64,000 nucleotides of DNA from Neelides folsomi (lineage: Eukaryota > Arthropoda > Collembola > Neelipleona > Neelidae): contig JAQGBZ010000005.1 in NCBI GenBank assembly GCA_034687125.1, forward strand, positions 434,001-498,000. Direction: 5' to 3'. This document shows, in pieces, positions 53,701 to 64,000 of this stretch. Under the pieces are notes generated by a model, which saw only the letters and a program-made list of their open reading frames with translations, searched no databases and was not told the origin of the DNA. Both the position numbers and the translations under genes were made by a program. Numbering within the stretch: the first letter of the stretch is position 1; each line of letters begins with the position of its first letter.

Positions 53701-56700
53701 ACGCACAAGAACCGCAGTGAAAGCAGACTCGTCCGTCCCAATTTTCATTTCTCCTATTAAATTAAATCGATTAGCTAAATGTATCATGTAAAACATGTAA
53801 AAATACAAACTTCAGTATCAGTATAGGAGATATTACATAATGCATAAATGCATAGTATTGGGTGCATAAGTTTCAATAAGGTAATAATGGGAAAATGCAT
53901 CGAACCTGCTTCAAATATCTTTTGTGCATCTTCCGCGGCCTTGGCGTTGTCAACGGGATCATCCTCATGTCGAGCCGCTTGGCAAACTGCCACCATTAAA
54001 TTTTGGAAATCCCCGGTGATTTCATTTCTTAAATCACTTTCCAACTCATCACCGTCACCTTAAATAGAAATAAGAAATAACCGATATTAAATTTCCCAAT
54101 TAATCATCGACTTCATAATTAATGTATAATTTAACATATAAGTAGCCTACAAGCCTAAGCCTAGCCTGTACTCATGATCGATTACTCAGGAGTTGATAAA
54201 TTATGTCAGTTGATTAGCTATAAAAAACACTAAACTTTAAGCTGAAAGCTGAATGAGTCATTTAATGACTAAGAAATATATTTAAATCATCAAATGAGTA
54301 TTTTTGGTTTAATGAACCATATGGTTCGAATTGGACTTACTTTCTTTGTAAGCCTCGCAGATTTTCTTGATCTCACAATTGTTGGCAGAGCACAAAAAGT
54401 CTACGAGGGTTCCTTCATCCGTTCCCATTCCTTTCATAGCCTTCTTGATGACTCGAGCGCAATAGTATGGCCATGGCATCATCAATGCAACAACGAGTCG
54501 TTCGAAGTTCCCTCCAAGCTCACTCTTCAAATCATCCAAAAGATCCTTCCCGTACAGATTCTTATAAGCGGCTTCAATATCAGCACGTTGAGAGGCTGTT
54601 CGGTTTCCGAGGATTTTGGTGATGACTTCATTGTTGCAGCCCCACCCTCGCATTGCTTCCTTCAACTCACCCGCATCCTTCTCAGCATCAAACGGAGCGA
54701 TGGCCCTTACAGTGGCAATGTTCTAAATAAATACAACAAACACATGAAATAACTTGTTATATTAATTCAAGAATAGAAATGCAAATGTTTATACAAATTG
54801 AATTGGCAAAGTAAACTCTACTGGTTTTATCTAAAAAAACCAAGTAGTTTTATTAAAAAATATGACATCTGTCATTTCCAGGTATGATTCTATACTTTGA
54901 TATTTAGTTAAATAGAATTAAATTAGGTTAAATCAATACCTGATTGCAAAGTGGGCAAGGACAGCCGGCCAATACGGTGAATACCATGATGTATTGTATG
55001 TAGTTGGATTAGTGAGATTTAAGTAAAATGCAGAAAGAAGTCGAGGAGCGGAATGAATGTCTGGAAAAAGTCGTGTGTAAAAGAGTGTCTGGGAGGAGAG
55101 CGGAGGAGGAATGCGAAATTTGGCCAACCCCTCTTGTAAATGCCCTAAGGTTATCTGCAATGCATAGATTTTGCTCATTCATTTACCTATTTGCAATTTC
55201 CATATGCGAGGCGGAGGAGGTTGAGGGAATGAAAATAAATGCATTCTCTCCTTCACACAACCTTTGAAGTTCATAAGTGAAAAGATCATTCTCCAAATTG
55301 TTCACTATATAGAAACATACATTCGGTCACAATGAAAAGAAATAACATACTGATACTTATACGTTACCTATACTGATACTTTGAAATAAGTATAGCCTTA
55401 TCTGATTATTGGTAGATGTTTTTGATTTATTTACAAATGAACAATTTTTATTAAATTATTAAAAGTTAAAATATTTAATACACAAATAAGTGCTAAATAC
55501 ATGTTTGGCAATGATGTTTTGCATATATTTTAAATATACTGCAAAGTTAAATAACTTAATTAAAGTATAAACATTGGGATTAACAATAAAATTATTGATA
55601 GTTAAATTTACATAATTTACATATCATCATCTTAAGTAAACTTTTAAAGATCCTAATGGTTTAGTTAAGAATCTCTATGAGAAGATTCTTGTAATCGCCC
55701 GAACACTCTTCTTCAATGGCGTCCTTTAAAGATTTCTCATAAATCCTCTCATACTCATAGGCAATGTTTCCCAAGTCAATTTCCGCTCTGAGAACGATGA
55801 TGTTAATTAATGTATTGTCATCGGTTCCGAGGCCAGCCATTGCATAATGAAGCTTATTAGCCCAAAATACATGTTCATTCTTTGCAACTTCAACTATAAA
55901 ATTCAAAGTAAGTTACAGATACTTTGTACAGATTGAGAAATTTAAAGTAAGTAGGAGACTTACAGATTGTTTTCAAAGAGGCAATGAAATCATTAGACAT
56001 TTCTTTCTCGCAAATCTCCTCAAGTGATTTCTCTGTAATGCTTTCGCATACTGAATTGATTTCTAACAACTGAGCGTAGCTGTTTAGGACGAGAGTGTCA
56101 ATTAAAACCGATTTATTCAAAGTCCCATCTGTTTAAATAAGGTTAAAAGAATCAAGCTTAAATTTTAATGATTAAAGTTAAAATTTTAAACATAAAGATT
56201 TAAATTCAAATAATATATTATAAGGATGAATCTTATATTTATTTTGAATCCTAATTTAGTAAATCTTTTACCTGTACCAAAAAGTTGATTGACAGTTTCT
56301 TGGGCTTTTCCTTTATCAACCGGTGCTTCTTCATTTCTGAAGCCTTTCATCACTGCCAAGACGAGCTCTTTAAAATCTCCTCTTATTTCATTCGCAATGT
56401 CGTTTTCCAATTCATTCTCATAAACTAAAGGATCAAAGAGTTAAATTGAAAATTAAATGTAAAAGATATCATATATTGATCCATACTTTTTTAAATTGTA
56501 CATTCTCTAGTGTATGTAAAATGATATTAAAATGAGTCAACATACTTCCTTTGTAATCCGAACATATTTCCGCCATTTGGTCATTTCCGACCGAAAAGAG
56601 CAAATAAATGAGGGAGTCTTCGATAGTTCCCAACCCCTTCATTGCCTTTTTGAGAAGACTTGCAATGTAGTGATTTCTCGGGAGCATGAGTCCTTTGACC

Positions 56701-59286
56701 AAACTCTCGAAATTTCCGCCCAACTCGCTCTTCAAATCTTCAATTAAATCTTTATTGAAAATCTCTTTGTAAGCGAGCTCAATCTGCGAACGTTGGTCAA
56801 AGGTTCTATTCCCAATGATTTCTGTAATAACTGCATTGTTGCATCCAAAACCACCCATGGCTTCTTTCAAATCTGTGGCATCATTCTCAGCATAAAATGG
56901 ATCGATTGAAATGACTGTTGGGATGTTCTAGTAATTTAATTACAATTAGCTTAAATTACAAAAAATTAAAAATATGACAAGTTATGTAAATAATAAATTG
57001 TAAACTTTGTCGTCCAGCAAATGTTCCTCAAAATCTTCGTCATTAACCGAAGAATCATCAAAATGAACTTCTTTTATCTTTGGTGAAACTGATAGGATTT
57101 GCTGCACAGAAAATCATAAAATCATAGTAATTTTTTTTATTGGATTAGTTAATTTGAAAAATTAAAGCTAAATTACTAACGCAAGTTGGCGATGAACATT
57201 CCTCTTTGAATTCTTCATGGATGTGTTTCTCATTGTCAGTTGATTTTTCAATAACTTTTGGAATGCTCTAATTCAAGAGAACGTTATGAAATGCATCTTA
57301 TTTGTATTAAATTAAAAACATTTTATCATGAATCTCACCTTGGGTTGATGAGATCGACCACTGTTGCTTTGCACATTTTTCTTCTCAAATTTTTCAATTT
57401 TCTGTTTAACTTTGACATTGGTTTTCGGTTCATTTTCCTTCGATTTCACTTCGAAGTCTCTAATAGCCTTTTGCACAGCGCTCTGTGAAATGTAAATTTT
57501 AGAAAATTAATATACTTTTAATTATTTATTTATACTTAATTTATTTTAATGGAACAATACCATTTTAATTCTCTCAAAATTGGACAAGTTCCTGTATAAT
57601 ACGAAGAACAAAGTTAATTACAGTAAATGTAAGATTGACAAATTTGTAACTACCAAATCCAATTAACCATTTTTGTTATCAAAATTCGAATGAGGAAATT
57701 TAACCACTAATTTGTTATCGTTCAATTTAACCCAAACCAGCATTTATTTTTATTGGAATTTTGACAAGTTTCCTGCTTCATTTCATTCGTTTTCATCATT
57801 TTTAATTAAATATTGATTGATATATCATAAATAAAATGATAGATAGCAAAATATCTGTTTTTGCTATAATTTAAATAAAGCTGTTAGTTTTATGTTAGTT
57901 AGTTAGTCAAACAAATTTTAATTTCATTAAATAAATAACAGGGATTGTTAATTTAGGAAATTATTGTTTTGGGTGTTATTTACGCTTTGACATAACTTGT
58001 GTTTTTGAATCTGACCTTGTTGTTGGGAAGGAAGGAAAAGCAATTGACTTCATGTTTATAGATGCAAATCCTGAATCTCTATTCAAATGTACATGATGCG
58101 ATTGGGAGAGAGGCCAAGAAGCATTTCATCGTAGCATTAAAAATAACATGGATTGACTATACGAACCCTCGCGTCTCCGATTAGTCCAATTGGAGAACTC
58201 ATGTTACAAAATCGTCAATTTAATCAAATGTATGCATTTGCCCATCCATTCTATGACTTCCCTTATCTTCATTGCATACATAGTTGGCATTAAGCATCAA
58301 CTGGGATAAGGATCATAATCATAAGGATAGACATCATGTCATATTGGAACCAACCATCATTTTTATCATTATTCCATGCACTGATACTTGGAATCTCTGA
58401 ATGATACAATCACACAAACGACCACTGCCGTTTTTCATTTCAATGCAACTCGATTTATCCTAGTTTAAAGAGAAGATAGCATTTTCTTATTCTCATTAAA
58501 ATAATATTAATAATGCTTTAAACTACTCGTACATACGTTTTAAGGATTTTTTATTTCAAATTCTTGATAAAACTATGCTTTTTCGATTTGAATGGATCCG
58601 AATTTAAACTTAAAAATGCCATCGAATAAGTAATGTAATTATACTGTTGATGCATTATATGTAACATGTTAATGATGCAAAATATAGGGAAAATCTAATA
58701 AAGTTTCAGGTATATAAAATTAAAGAAAGATTTCCGACTAAAACATATGTCTACATTGAGGCAATGTTGAATTCATAAAATAAAGTCCCAATCTGATCTT
58801 TCAAGTTGGAATGTGGTAAAGAAAAGCAATTGTGAAAGTTGTGTCATTTCCCTCTCATTTATAAATTGATGAATTGATCGGAGTTCCTCAATTAGCCCAT
58901 TCTTAGTTTTTCCATCAATTGGCCTCAACGGCTTCCAGGACATGAACCTGTCTCTTCAAATCACCGTTTATTAAATTCTTTTATTTTATTAATGAGCCTC
59001 CTCCCATCGGCTCCAAAGTTTTGGGGAAATTTGCTGAGTTTTGGTCATTTGCAGGGTTCGTAACGAGCACAACGGCGGTGCTTGGTGTCCCCAGAAGACG
59101 ATTCAGGAAGGCGTGAAGGAGTTTTTGGAGATTGACCTCGGTGGCGACTACCGCGTTACGCAGACGGAAACACAAGGTCGGTTTGGGAATGGAAATGGTC
59201 AAGAATACGCCGAGAGCTTTCAGCTCGAATACTGGAGAAACTCACTGGGTCGATGGGTTTCCTACAAAGATCACCTTGGGAGAACC
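41746..59286 (+). CDS. Ddr: Discoidin domain receptor tyrosine kinase, 5' portion (three exons; continues past window)
   Basis: Exon 1 (41746-41809) encodes a signal peptide, [20 protein letters not shown], and ends in phase 1. Exon 2 (49169-49292) enters in phase 1 and encodes the start of an F5/8C discoidin domain, [20 protein letters not shown] then VGPQSA. Exon 3 (59055-59286) continues in phase 2 with [30 protein letters not shown] and [19 protein letters not shown]. These are hallmarks of DDR collagen receptors (fly Ddr, vertebrate DDR1/2). The exon ends in phase 0 at GTAAGA. The rest of the discoidin domain, the discoidin-like domain, transmembrane segment and kinase are not in the window, so intron 3 exceeds 4.7 kb. 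Introns 1 and 2 are 7.4 and 9.8 kb and contain other genes. Discoidin identity is near certain. Linkage of the signal exon rests on phase and position. Confidence 0.85.
41810..46668. other. Left part of DDR intron 1
   Basis: AT-rich intron sequence with no supported coding exon on either strand. It must contain the promoter of the nested elongase gene near its right end. Confidence 0.5.
46669..47824 (+). CDS. Elovl6: ELOVL6-type very-long-chain fatty acid elongase
   Basis: Five exons: 46669-46988, 47073-47192, 47303-47429, 47503-47611 and 47694-47824. Phases are consistent and give 268 aa (human ELOVL6 265). The ELO family histidine box HxxHH is HWYHH, split by the intron between exons 2 and 3 ([17 protein letters not shown]). 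Other family signatures are [31 protein letters not shown] and the [11 protein letters not shown] segment. Several hydrophobic helices span it. The C-terminus KKPKKI carries Lys at -3 and -5, an ER-retrieval KxKxx signal. The enzyme condenses malonyl-CoA with fatty acyl-CoA at the ER. The HWYHH form and the [15 protein letters not shown] stretch place it with ELOVL3/6 (fly Baldspot). AATAAA at 48078-48083 is the likely poly(A) signal. It lies wholly inside DDR intron 1, same strand. Confidence 0.95.
47825..49168. other. Right part of DDR intron 1
   Basis: Contains the elongase 3' UTR and poly(A) signal, then intron sequence ending in the TTTTTCAG acceptor before DDR exon 2. No other gene seen. 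Confidence 0.5.
49293..53185. other. Left part of DDR intron 2
   Basis: No supported coding exon. The minus-strand AATAAA at 52851-52846 is a candidate poly(A) signal for the first annexin gene. A very AT-rich stretch near 51800-51960 has many TA dinucleotides but no clear repeat unit. Confidence 0.45.
53186..54987 (-). CDS. Annexin, four-repeat, with Cys-rich N-terminus (copy 1)
   Basis: Five exons on the minus strand: 54987-54940, 54722-54341, 54058-53906, 53753-53580 and 53418-53186, joined in phase to 329 aa, a standard annexin size. Four annexin repeats are seen. Type II calcium loops are GWGCNN (repeat 1, variant), KGMGTDE (repeat 2), MKIGTDE (repeat 3) and AGLGTDD (repeat 4). The acidic cap residues are present, for example SELGG and GECSGDY. 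Annexins bind acidic phospholipid membranes in a calcium-dependent way in the cytoplasm. The short head [16 protein letters not shown] is rich in cysteine, unlike the usual annexin head, and could be palmitoylated or redox-active; that is inference. The gene lies antisense inside DDR intron 2, next to a paralogue. I do not assign a numbered subfamily. Confidence 0.93.
55661..57563 (-). CDS. Annexin paralogue (copy 2) with N-terminal extension and a 2-nt frame disruption
   Basis: Minus-strand exons: 57563-57561 (ATG before GTATTG), 57482-57339, 57267-57181, 57101-57006, 56929-56546, 56424-56272, 56128-55964 and 55893-55661. Exons 2-4 encode a charged extension of 109 residues ([17 protein letters not shown]..., ...[20 protein letters not shown]) that copy 1 lacks. 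Exons 5-8 align with copy 1 at the same intron sites. Repeat 1 exon is 384 nt, against 382 in copy 1. An extra CA on the plus strand near 56879-56882 shifts the frame after YAEND, just before [10 protein letters not shown], so the straightforward reading stops early. Calcium loops are weaker: GLGTIE in repeat 2, a lost loop in repeat 3 (DGTLNKSV), intact GLGTDD in repeat 4. It may be a decaying duplicate, a polymorphism or an assembly error. An internal start could still give a core protein. Confidence 0.8.
57564..59054. other. Right part of DDR intron 2
   Basis: Upstream flank of annexin copy 2, possibly with a noncoding first exon (an acceptor-like TATACAG precedes the 31-nt stretch 57591-57561). 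The rest is intron up to the TTTGCAG acceptor of DDR exon 3. No coding exon recognised. Confidence 0.45.
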
Positions 59287-62208
59287 GTAAGACTTTTCAT
59301 GTCTTGACTTTTCACTTTCGCTCCTGCTTTTACCTTCCCATATCAACTTCAATATTTTCGCTAGATCTGTATTTCCGCTATATACCATACATAGATTTCA
59401 ACTATTGCTTTTTTCAAAATGTTCTTATATAATTTAATGTAAGGAGGCTCTTCGACACATATTGGTTCATATTAAATATTACTGATATATTATGGTTCAA
59501 GAGGATTCTATTCGAATGTAAATGGAAGAAAAGGCTTCAAATAGTTTCAATGATGAATTCCCTTTTGTATACCTACCTGGTTATATAATAAATGTATGGT
59601 ATATGGGAGTATTTCTAAAGAAGAAAAGTATAAGTCATAAAGATAAAAGGCGACACTTGTATTCATCTCCACGTTCATCGTCAAGCACCCCTCATTGATT
59701 TGACCTATTTTCAAACTTTTTTTATTGCTTACACTTTTTCCATTATCATGTTGGAATATTCCAAATTTAATGGCATTTTGTATAAACTTACATTTATGCC
59801 AAAGTTTATCGCATAGGTATAATAACATAGGAATATACGAATTTTTTATATTCGTAATAACAATAAGGGCGGGCCGTGAAAGATCTTCGATGTGAAATGG
59901 AGTTAAAAGTAACTCAATAATAATAATATATCTAGTAAACTTATCCTGTATAATTTAAACCATTATATTTTGGCATAGGATCTTATATGGAATTGTACGC
60001 TTGAATTTCCAGAGATCTCAAAAATCCTGGACAAAATTCTAAAGAGTTTTTTTACCAATGCTATTGAAATGATTTCCACATCCCTGGGTTTGAATTATAA
60101 TTGAACTGTGAAATATTATCTTAATTTTTTTTGCATGTATTAACTTCAAGCCAATTGTTCCTTCAGTTAAAAGAGATCTCATTTTAAAAGAGACATTTTA
60201 AAAAATGATGGTAACAAAGTTGATAAAAAGAGGTCAGTCATGCATTTTGAACGTGGACGAAAATGAGATTGACAGCTGTCCTTTTGCCTTTTCTAAGCAA
60301 ACAAAGTGTCCGGTGTTTGCCGAAATAACAACAATTTGTCTCTCCTTTTTTGTGAAGCAAAGCTAAAGGGAAGGGGAGAATTTCCATATGTCCCCATTAG
60401 ATCCGCTAGTCCTTTTGGTCCCCGACTTTGAAGTATCCTCTGGATCCTCGTTGGATTCCCAAAGAATATAATATAAAAATTTATCGTATAGTTAGACGAT
60501 GAGCCGAGTGTGTAAAAAAGACCCTTGGATAATAACTTGGAGCGGAGAGGGGAAGACGTGTGTGTTTGATTGTGTATATCGTCAACTGTCGTGATGTCGC
60601 ATACATTTCTTCACTTCCCTTCCCCCTTGTCAAGACTCTTCAATGAATGGGGCCAAATAAAAGAAGACCAATTCCTCACCCTGTAAACTTGGATGCATAC
60701 AATTCCCTTTAATAATCCCATTGATTCAACACATCTCACAACTTTTTTAATACTCTGGTTCATTTATACTTTTTACATATAAAAGCTAGAGTTTAGGCTT
60801 ACTTATTAGTAAAGTACATACATACGAATAACGTATGTAAATATAAAGCGTATTTAACAGTATAAATTTGTATGAACCACAAATTACAGTTTAAACTAAG
60901 ACCTTTATTTAATTTATTTTTGAATGGCCAAAAGTTATCTAAATTTTTTTATTTAATTACTGATTTTCCTTATTATAGTAAAATCTAAATTTTATGTTAG
61001 CACTTCCTTAACCAAATTAACCACAGTTCTAACACTGATAAAAATAAATTTTAATGTTTCCTTTAAGAGTAATAAATACAATGTAAGTAAATGTAAATTA
61101 TAGATTAGTTAAATAAAAAATACATATAATAGTTATATTATAGATTGTCTGAAAAGAAAAATTAATTTCCAAAACCACCGTCGTCTGAAGGCTCATAATG
61201 AAATGAGTGATGTAAAAAAAGAGCAGAAGGTGGTTGTGTAAGGTAAGTAATTTGATGGGAAAGAGTGGTTTAAAGGGTTATCCCTCCGCCACTCTCAATG
61301 ACATGATAATTCCATTAGGGCTCTCCCATATTTCACACATTATCCAGGATGGGTCAGGCGGATTTTGGTGAAGCTCCCCTTCTCCCGCAAAAGATGATGG
61401 AAATGATGTCTTCAATCCCACGCAAATGATCGCTATCTCACAAAGAAGACATCCATAGAAAACACTATTTCCATCAAAAAATATACTGTTATGCCTTTAT
61501 GTTAGGTTTATAATGTTTATCTTAAAGTTAATGTATTTTCAAATTGTTTATAAGTATGAATTATCATCATGCTTATGATAAACCCATATTGTAGGAACAT
61601 CCTACATTGAAATATCTTTGATTAGGCAACTATAAATGTATGTATTTACCTTATAATGTTTATATTTACAAATAAGATTTTCTTATTTAATCATTGAAGG
61701 GTCGTTAACTTGATCTAATTATAAAACCAATTACGAATCAGGTATTGTTTTGAAACATCAATAGTTAAAGGTAAATGGAATATTTATGCACATATCTATC
61801 CTAGAATATCTACTAATGCATTATTGGACAATGAAACGCATGTAACGTTTGTTTCCATTTCCATTTCAATCATCACTCTCCGAGACGCATTAAAAAAGCA
61901 CAAACATAGAATTAATTCAATTGACAAAGTTGTCGGAGAGGAAAGCTATTCAATCATGTGCTTTTCTATCACCTCCATTCATTCATGTTGGTCTAATGAG
62001 AAATTAATTGTGATTTGGCGTGGTGAGAATCAATAGCTATGCAAATGCAGAAGAACACAATAACAAATCGGCTCATAAGGGAGTCCGGTTCCGTGATTAT
62101 GAAAGATACAAAATCACTTTAATGTCATTTTAAATGACCCTTGTCGAGTATAAAATGGGAAAGGAAAAATGTCATTTCATGTTCTATTGAGAATTCAACA
62201 GTCTCATC
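59287..62208. other. DDR intron 3, left part
   Basis: Begins with donor GTAAGA. No exon continuing the discoidin domain is recognisable here, and no other gene or repeat is supported. Confidence 0.45.
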
Positions 62209-62661
62209 ATGAAGCTTCTCGTAAGTAAAATTTAAAATCCTCAAATTAAATAATAGACCAATTTTAAACAAAAATTTATTTAATAAGGAAACTTGAAATA
62301 CTTTTAAATATTTAAAATTCAAAGAATATTTTAACAAAATTTTATTTAACAAAGTCGATATTTCAAACGATAGATAATTTTCCTCGTGATTGGAGCGGCG
62401 GTTTGTTGCTTCGCCGAAGGTGAAGAACGACAAGCGAAAAGATATGGAGGAGGAGGTGGATGGGGAGGAGGTCGAGGATGGGGAGGCGGAGGGGGAGGAG
62501 GTCGTGGATGGGGAGGCGGATGGGGAGGAGGTCGTGGATGGGGAGGCGGATGGGGAGGCGGATGGGGAGGAGGTCGTGGATGGGGTCATGGAGGTGGATG
62601 GGGTCATGGAGGAGGATGGGGTCACGGAGGTGGATGGGGTCACGGAGGATGGGGAAAATAA
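62209..62661 (+). CDS. Secreted Gly/Trp/His-rich repeat peptide precursor
   Basis: Two exons: 62209-62220 (ATG plus three codons, donor GTAAGT) and 62374-62661, giving 99 aa. The N-terminus MKLLIIFLVIGAAVCCFAEG is a signal peptide. A short linker EERQAKR ends in a dibasic Lys-Arg site. The mature part starts YGGGGGWGGG and consists only of Gly, Trp, Arg and His with a single Tyr at the start and Lys at the end. First comes a GWGGGWGGGR-type block (about 30-nt DNA period), then four copies of GHGGGW (18-nt period). The layout resembles glycine-rich antimicrobial or neuropeptide-like precursors and cuticle glycine-rich proteins of ecdysozoans. The His block could bind metal. AATAAA at 62778-62783 is the likely poly(A) signal. 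It is nested in DDR intron 3, same strand. The function is not assignable. Confidence 0.85.
62455..62655 (+). repeat. Coding tandem repeats of the Gly/Trp-rich peptide gene
   Basis: GGTGGATGGGGAGG-like units of about 30 bp are followed by an 18-bp unit (GGTCATGGAGGTGGATGG) repeated four times with one or two changes each. The guanine runs are dense for so AT-rich a window. The opposite strand gives a spurious Ser/Pro/Thr frame. Confidence 0.8.
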
Positions 62662-64000
62662 TTCAACAACCCAGTTTCAAACATCATCAAGAATCTTTTA
62701 TCGGGAATATTTGAGTACAATTTTTGTAATTGGAAAGCAATAAGAGACAAATATTGTATAATTTAAAAATTGTAAATAATAAACTCAATGATGCAAACCT
62801 ATTTCCTTTACACCATGATTTAAGCCATATTCATTCCCACATATTCTCATTACAATACATAATAATATCTGTAATACAGATACTTATGGTTTAGTCATAT
62901 CTTTAAGTACAATGTATTAAAAATAGTCATGTATTAAAAGACTGTTCAACATTGATCTCAATCTCAATTGAATTATCTACAGACCTTTTTGTTGCTTCTT
63001 GCTTATGATCAAGTTGAGTGAGTGTCTTTATATTTTGGAAACTGAGAAGCCAAATTGTTTTCCACCGCGAGTTACCGTCTTTCTTCATTTCTCGTGGGAG
63101 TAAATTAAATAAAAGGACTTTGAGTCAACTTGAATCACTTGATGTTTGGATCAAGATTGATAAACATCTACGCTTCCTCTTTATAAGAAATACGCAGTTT
63201 TCACTTTGGATCTTTATTTCTCCACTTCCGCTCAAGCATCCTCGGGAAATATTTATCTTTGTATTCTATAGTATACACATAAGTACATATAATATTTAAT
63301 GTGTAACATAACATGTTACACGATATGTATATTTCATACATACACAAATAAATGTAGAGAAATTTTTAGAAAAAAATAAATTTTAAAATGAAGCTAATAA
63401 TACGTGTACGTTTGGCTTTCAAACTGCCTTTTAAATCTTTGGACTTTATATCATTTAATGCCATATACAGTATCTTAATTATTAAGTTTACATTTTATAA
63501 TATACCATATCTACCATATCTACATCTGTAATTGTAAGTATTACATAAATATAACTTTTATTTTCTTATATTCATACAGTTAAAATGAATAGGTGGTATA
63601 GAAAATATTTAGGAAGGCATTCATATTATTAGCATGTGTAGAGTATGATGTATAAAGCCTATTAAATCCCACGCTTATATCCATCCTCCCTTCCCCTGCT
63701 GTTGTATGATTGTTAATAGGGGAAAGAGATGTGTTCGAGAACGATGAAAGAGGGGAAGATTTTGAAATAAAGTAAAAGAAAGTTTCCTTTTCTTCTCATC
63801 TGGAAAGGGAGTCAAGTTTGAGAAGCTGTTGAAAGCAATCCCTTGTTTTCCTTTCTTTCCCTCCTCCTCCTAATTCTCGGGACGTCCCAGCCGATGTGTC
63901 GTCTGAGTACATTATATCCTCCATGCTTCAATCCGATGGTTTGAATTATAAATCTTGAAATCATTTTTCTCCAGATCCTCAAGGCGAATACGAATACGTA
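62662..64000. other. DDR intron 3, right part to window end
   Basis: Contains the peptide gene's 3' UTR with AATAAA at 62778-62783. The rest is AT-rich and holds no supported feature. Confidence 0.45.

Noticed and set aside
55028-55267. 79-codon plus-strand frame between the annexins
   Set aside because: Lies in the upstream flank of annexin copy 1, with no recognisable domain and no supporting splice sites.
62125-62643. 172-codon Ser/Pro/Thr-rich frame on the minus strand
   Set aside because: It is the reverse complement of the Gly/Trp repeat codons and has no independent signal peptide or splice support.
1-64000. CRISPR arrays, operons, retroviral or Polinton-type elements, toxin systems
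   Set aside because: No direct-repeat arrays with spacers, no reverse transcriptase, integrase, capsid or envelope-like frames and no long terminal repeats were seen; the sequence is an animal nuclear genome.

Overview
This is an AT-rich eukaryotic nuclear window with intron-containing genes. Introns are mostly short (about 55-130 bp) with GT-AG ends. An arthropod is indicated by a CPAP1-type cuticle chitin-binding protein with a glutamine-rich tail. The gene set and the larger introns fit a pancrustacean such as a springtail or copepod, but the species cannot be fixed from sequence alone.

Region 1 (1-25.7 kb) is gene-dense and mostly housekeeping. In order it holds: a CPAP1-like secreted chitin-binding protein (+, 5' end incomplete); WDR61/SKI8 (-); CAPN7, a calpain with MIT domains (+, head-to-head with WDR61); a small mariner-derived element with perfect 32-bp terminal inverted repeats; a CYP2-clan cytochrome P450 (+); CCDC59/TAP26 (-); SLC38A9, the lysosomal amino-acid transporter and mTORC1 sensor (-); SMYD4, a SET/MYND methyltransferase (+), with a small antisense ORF inside its first intron; and an unrecognised, probably myristoylated multi-pass membrane protein (-) whose 3' end overlaps that of SMYD4.

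Region 2 (26.3-41.7 kb) is about 15 kb with no convincing gene except one doubtful 86-codon ORF behind a TATA-like box. It looks like a regulatory or 5' flanking domain.

Region 3 (41.7-64 kb) is spanned by three exons that splice in phase into the start of a discoidin domain receptor (DDR) tyrosine kinase gene: a signal peptide exon, then two exons of the F5/8C discoidin domain. The rest lies beyond the window. Its very large introns enclose other genes: an ELOVL6-type fatty-acid elongase (+) in intron 1, two tandem annexin genes (-) in intron 2, and a Gly/Trp/His-rich secreted peptide gene (+) in intron 3. The second annexin has an N-terminal extension and a 2-nt frame disruption in its first repeat. 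I saw no virus-like element, CRISPR array, rRNA or convincing tRNA.

The genes do not form one pathway. The points most worth following are the nested gene cluster inside DDR, start codons placed directly at a splice donor in two or three genes, the decaying annexin duplicate, the mariner derivative abutting the P450 promoter, and the unknown MGNTNS-starting membrane protein.
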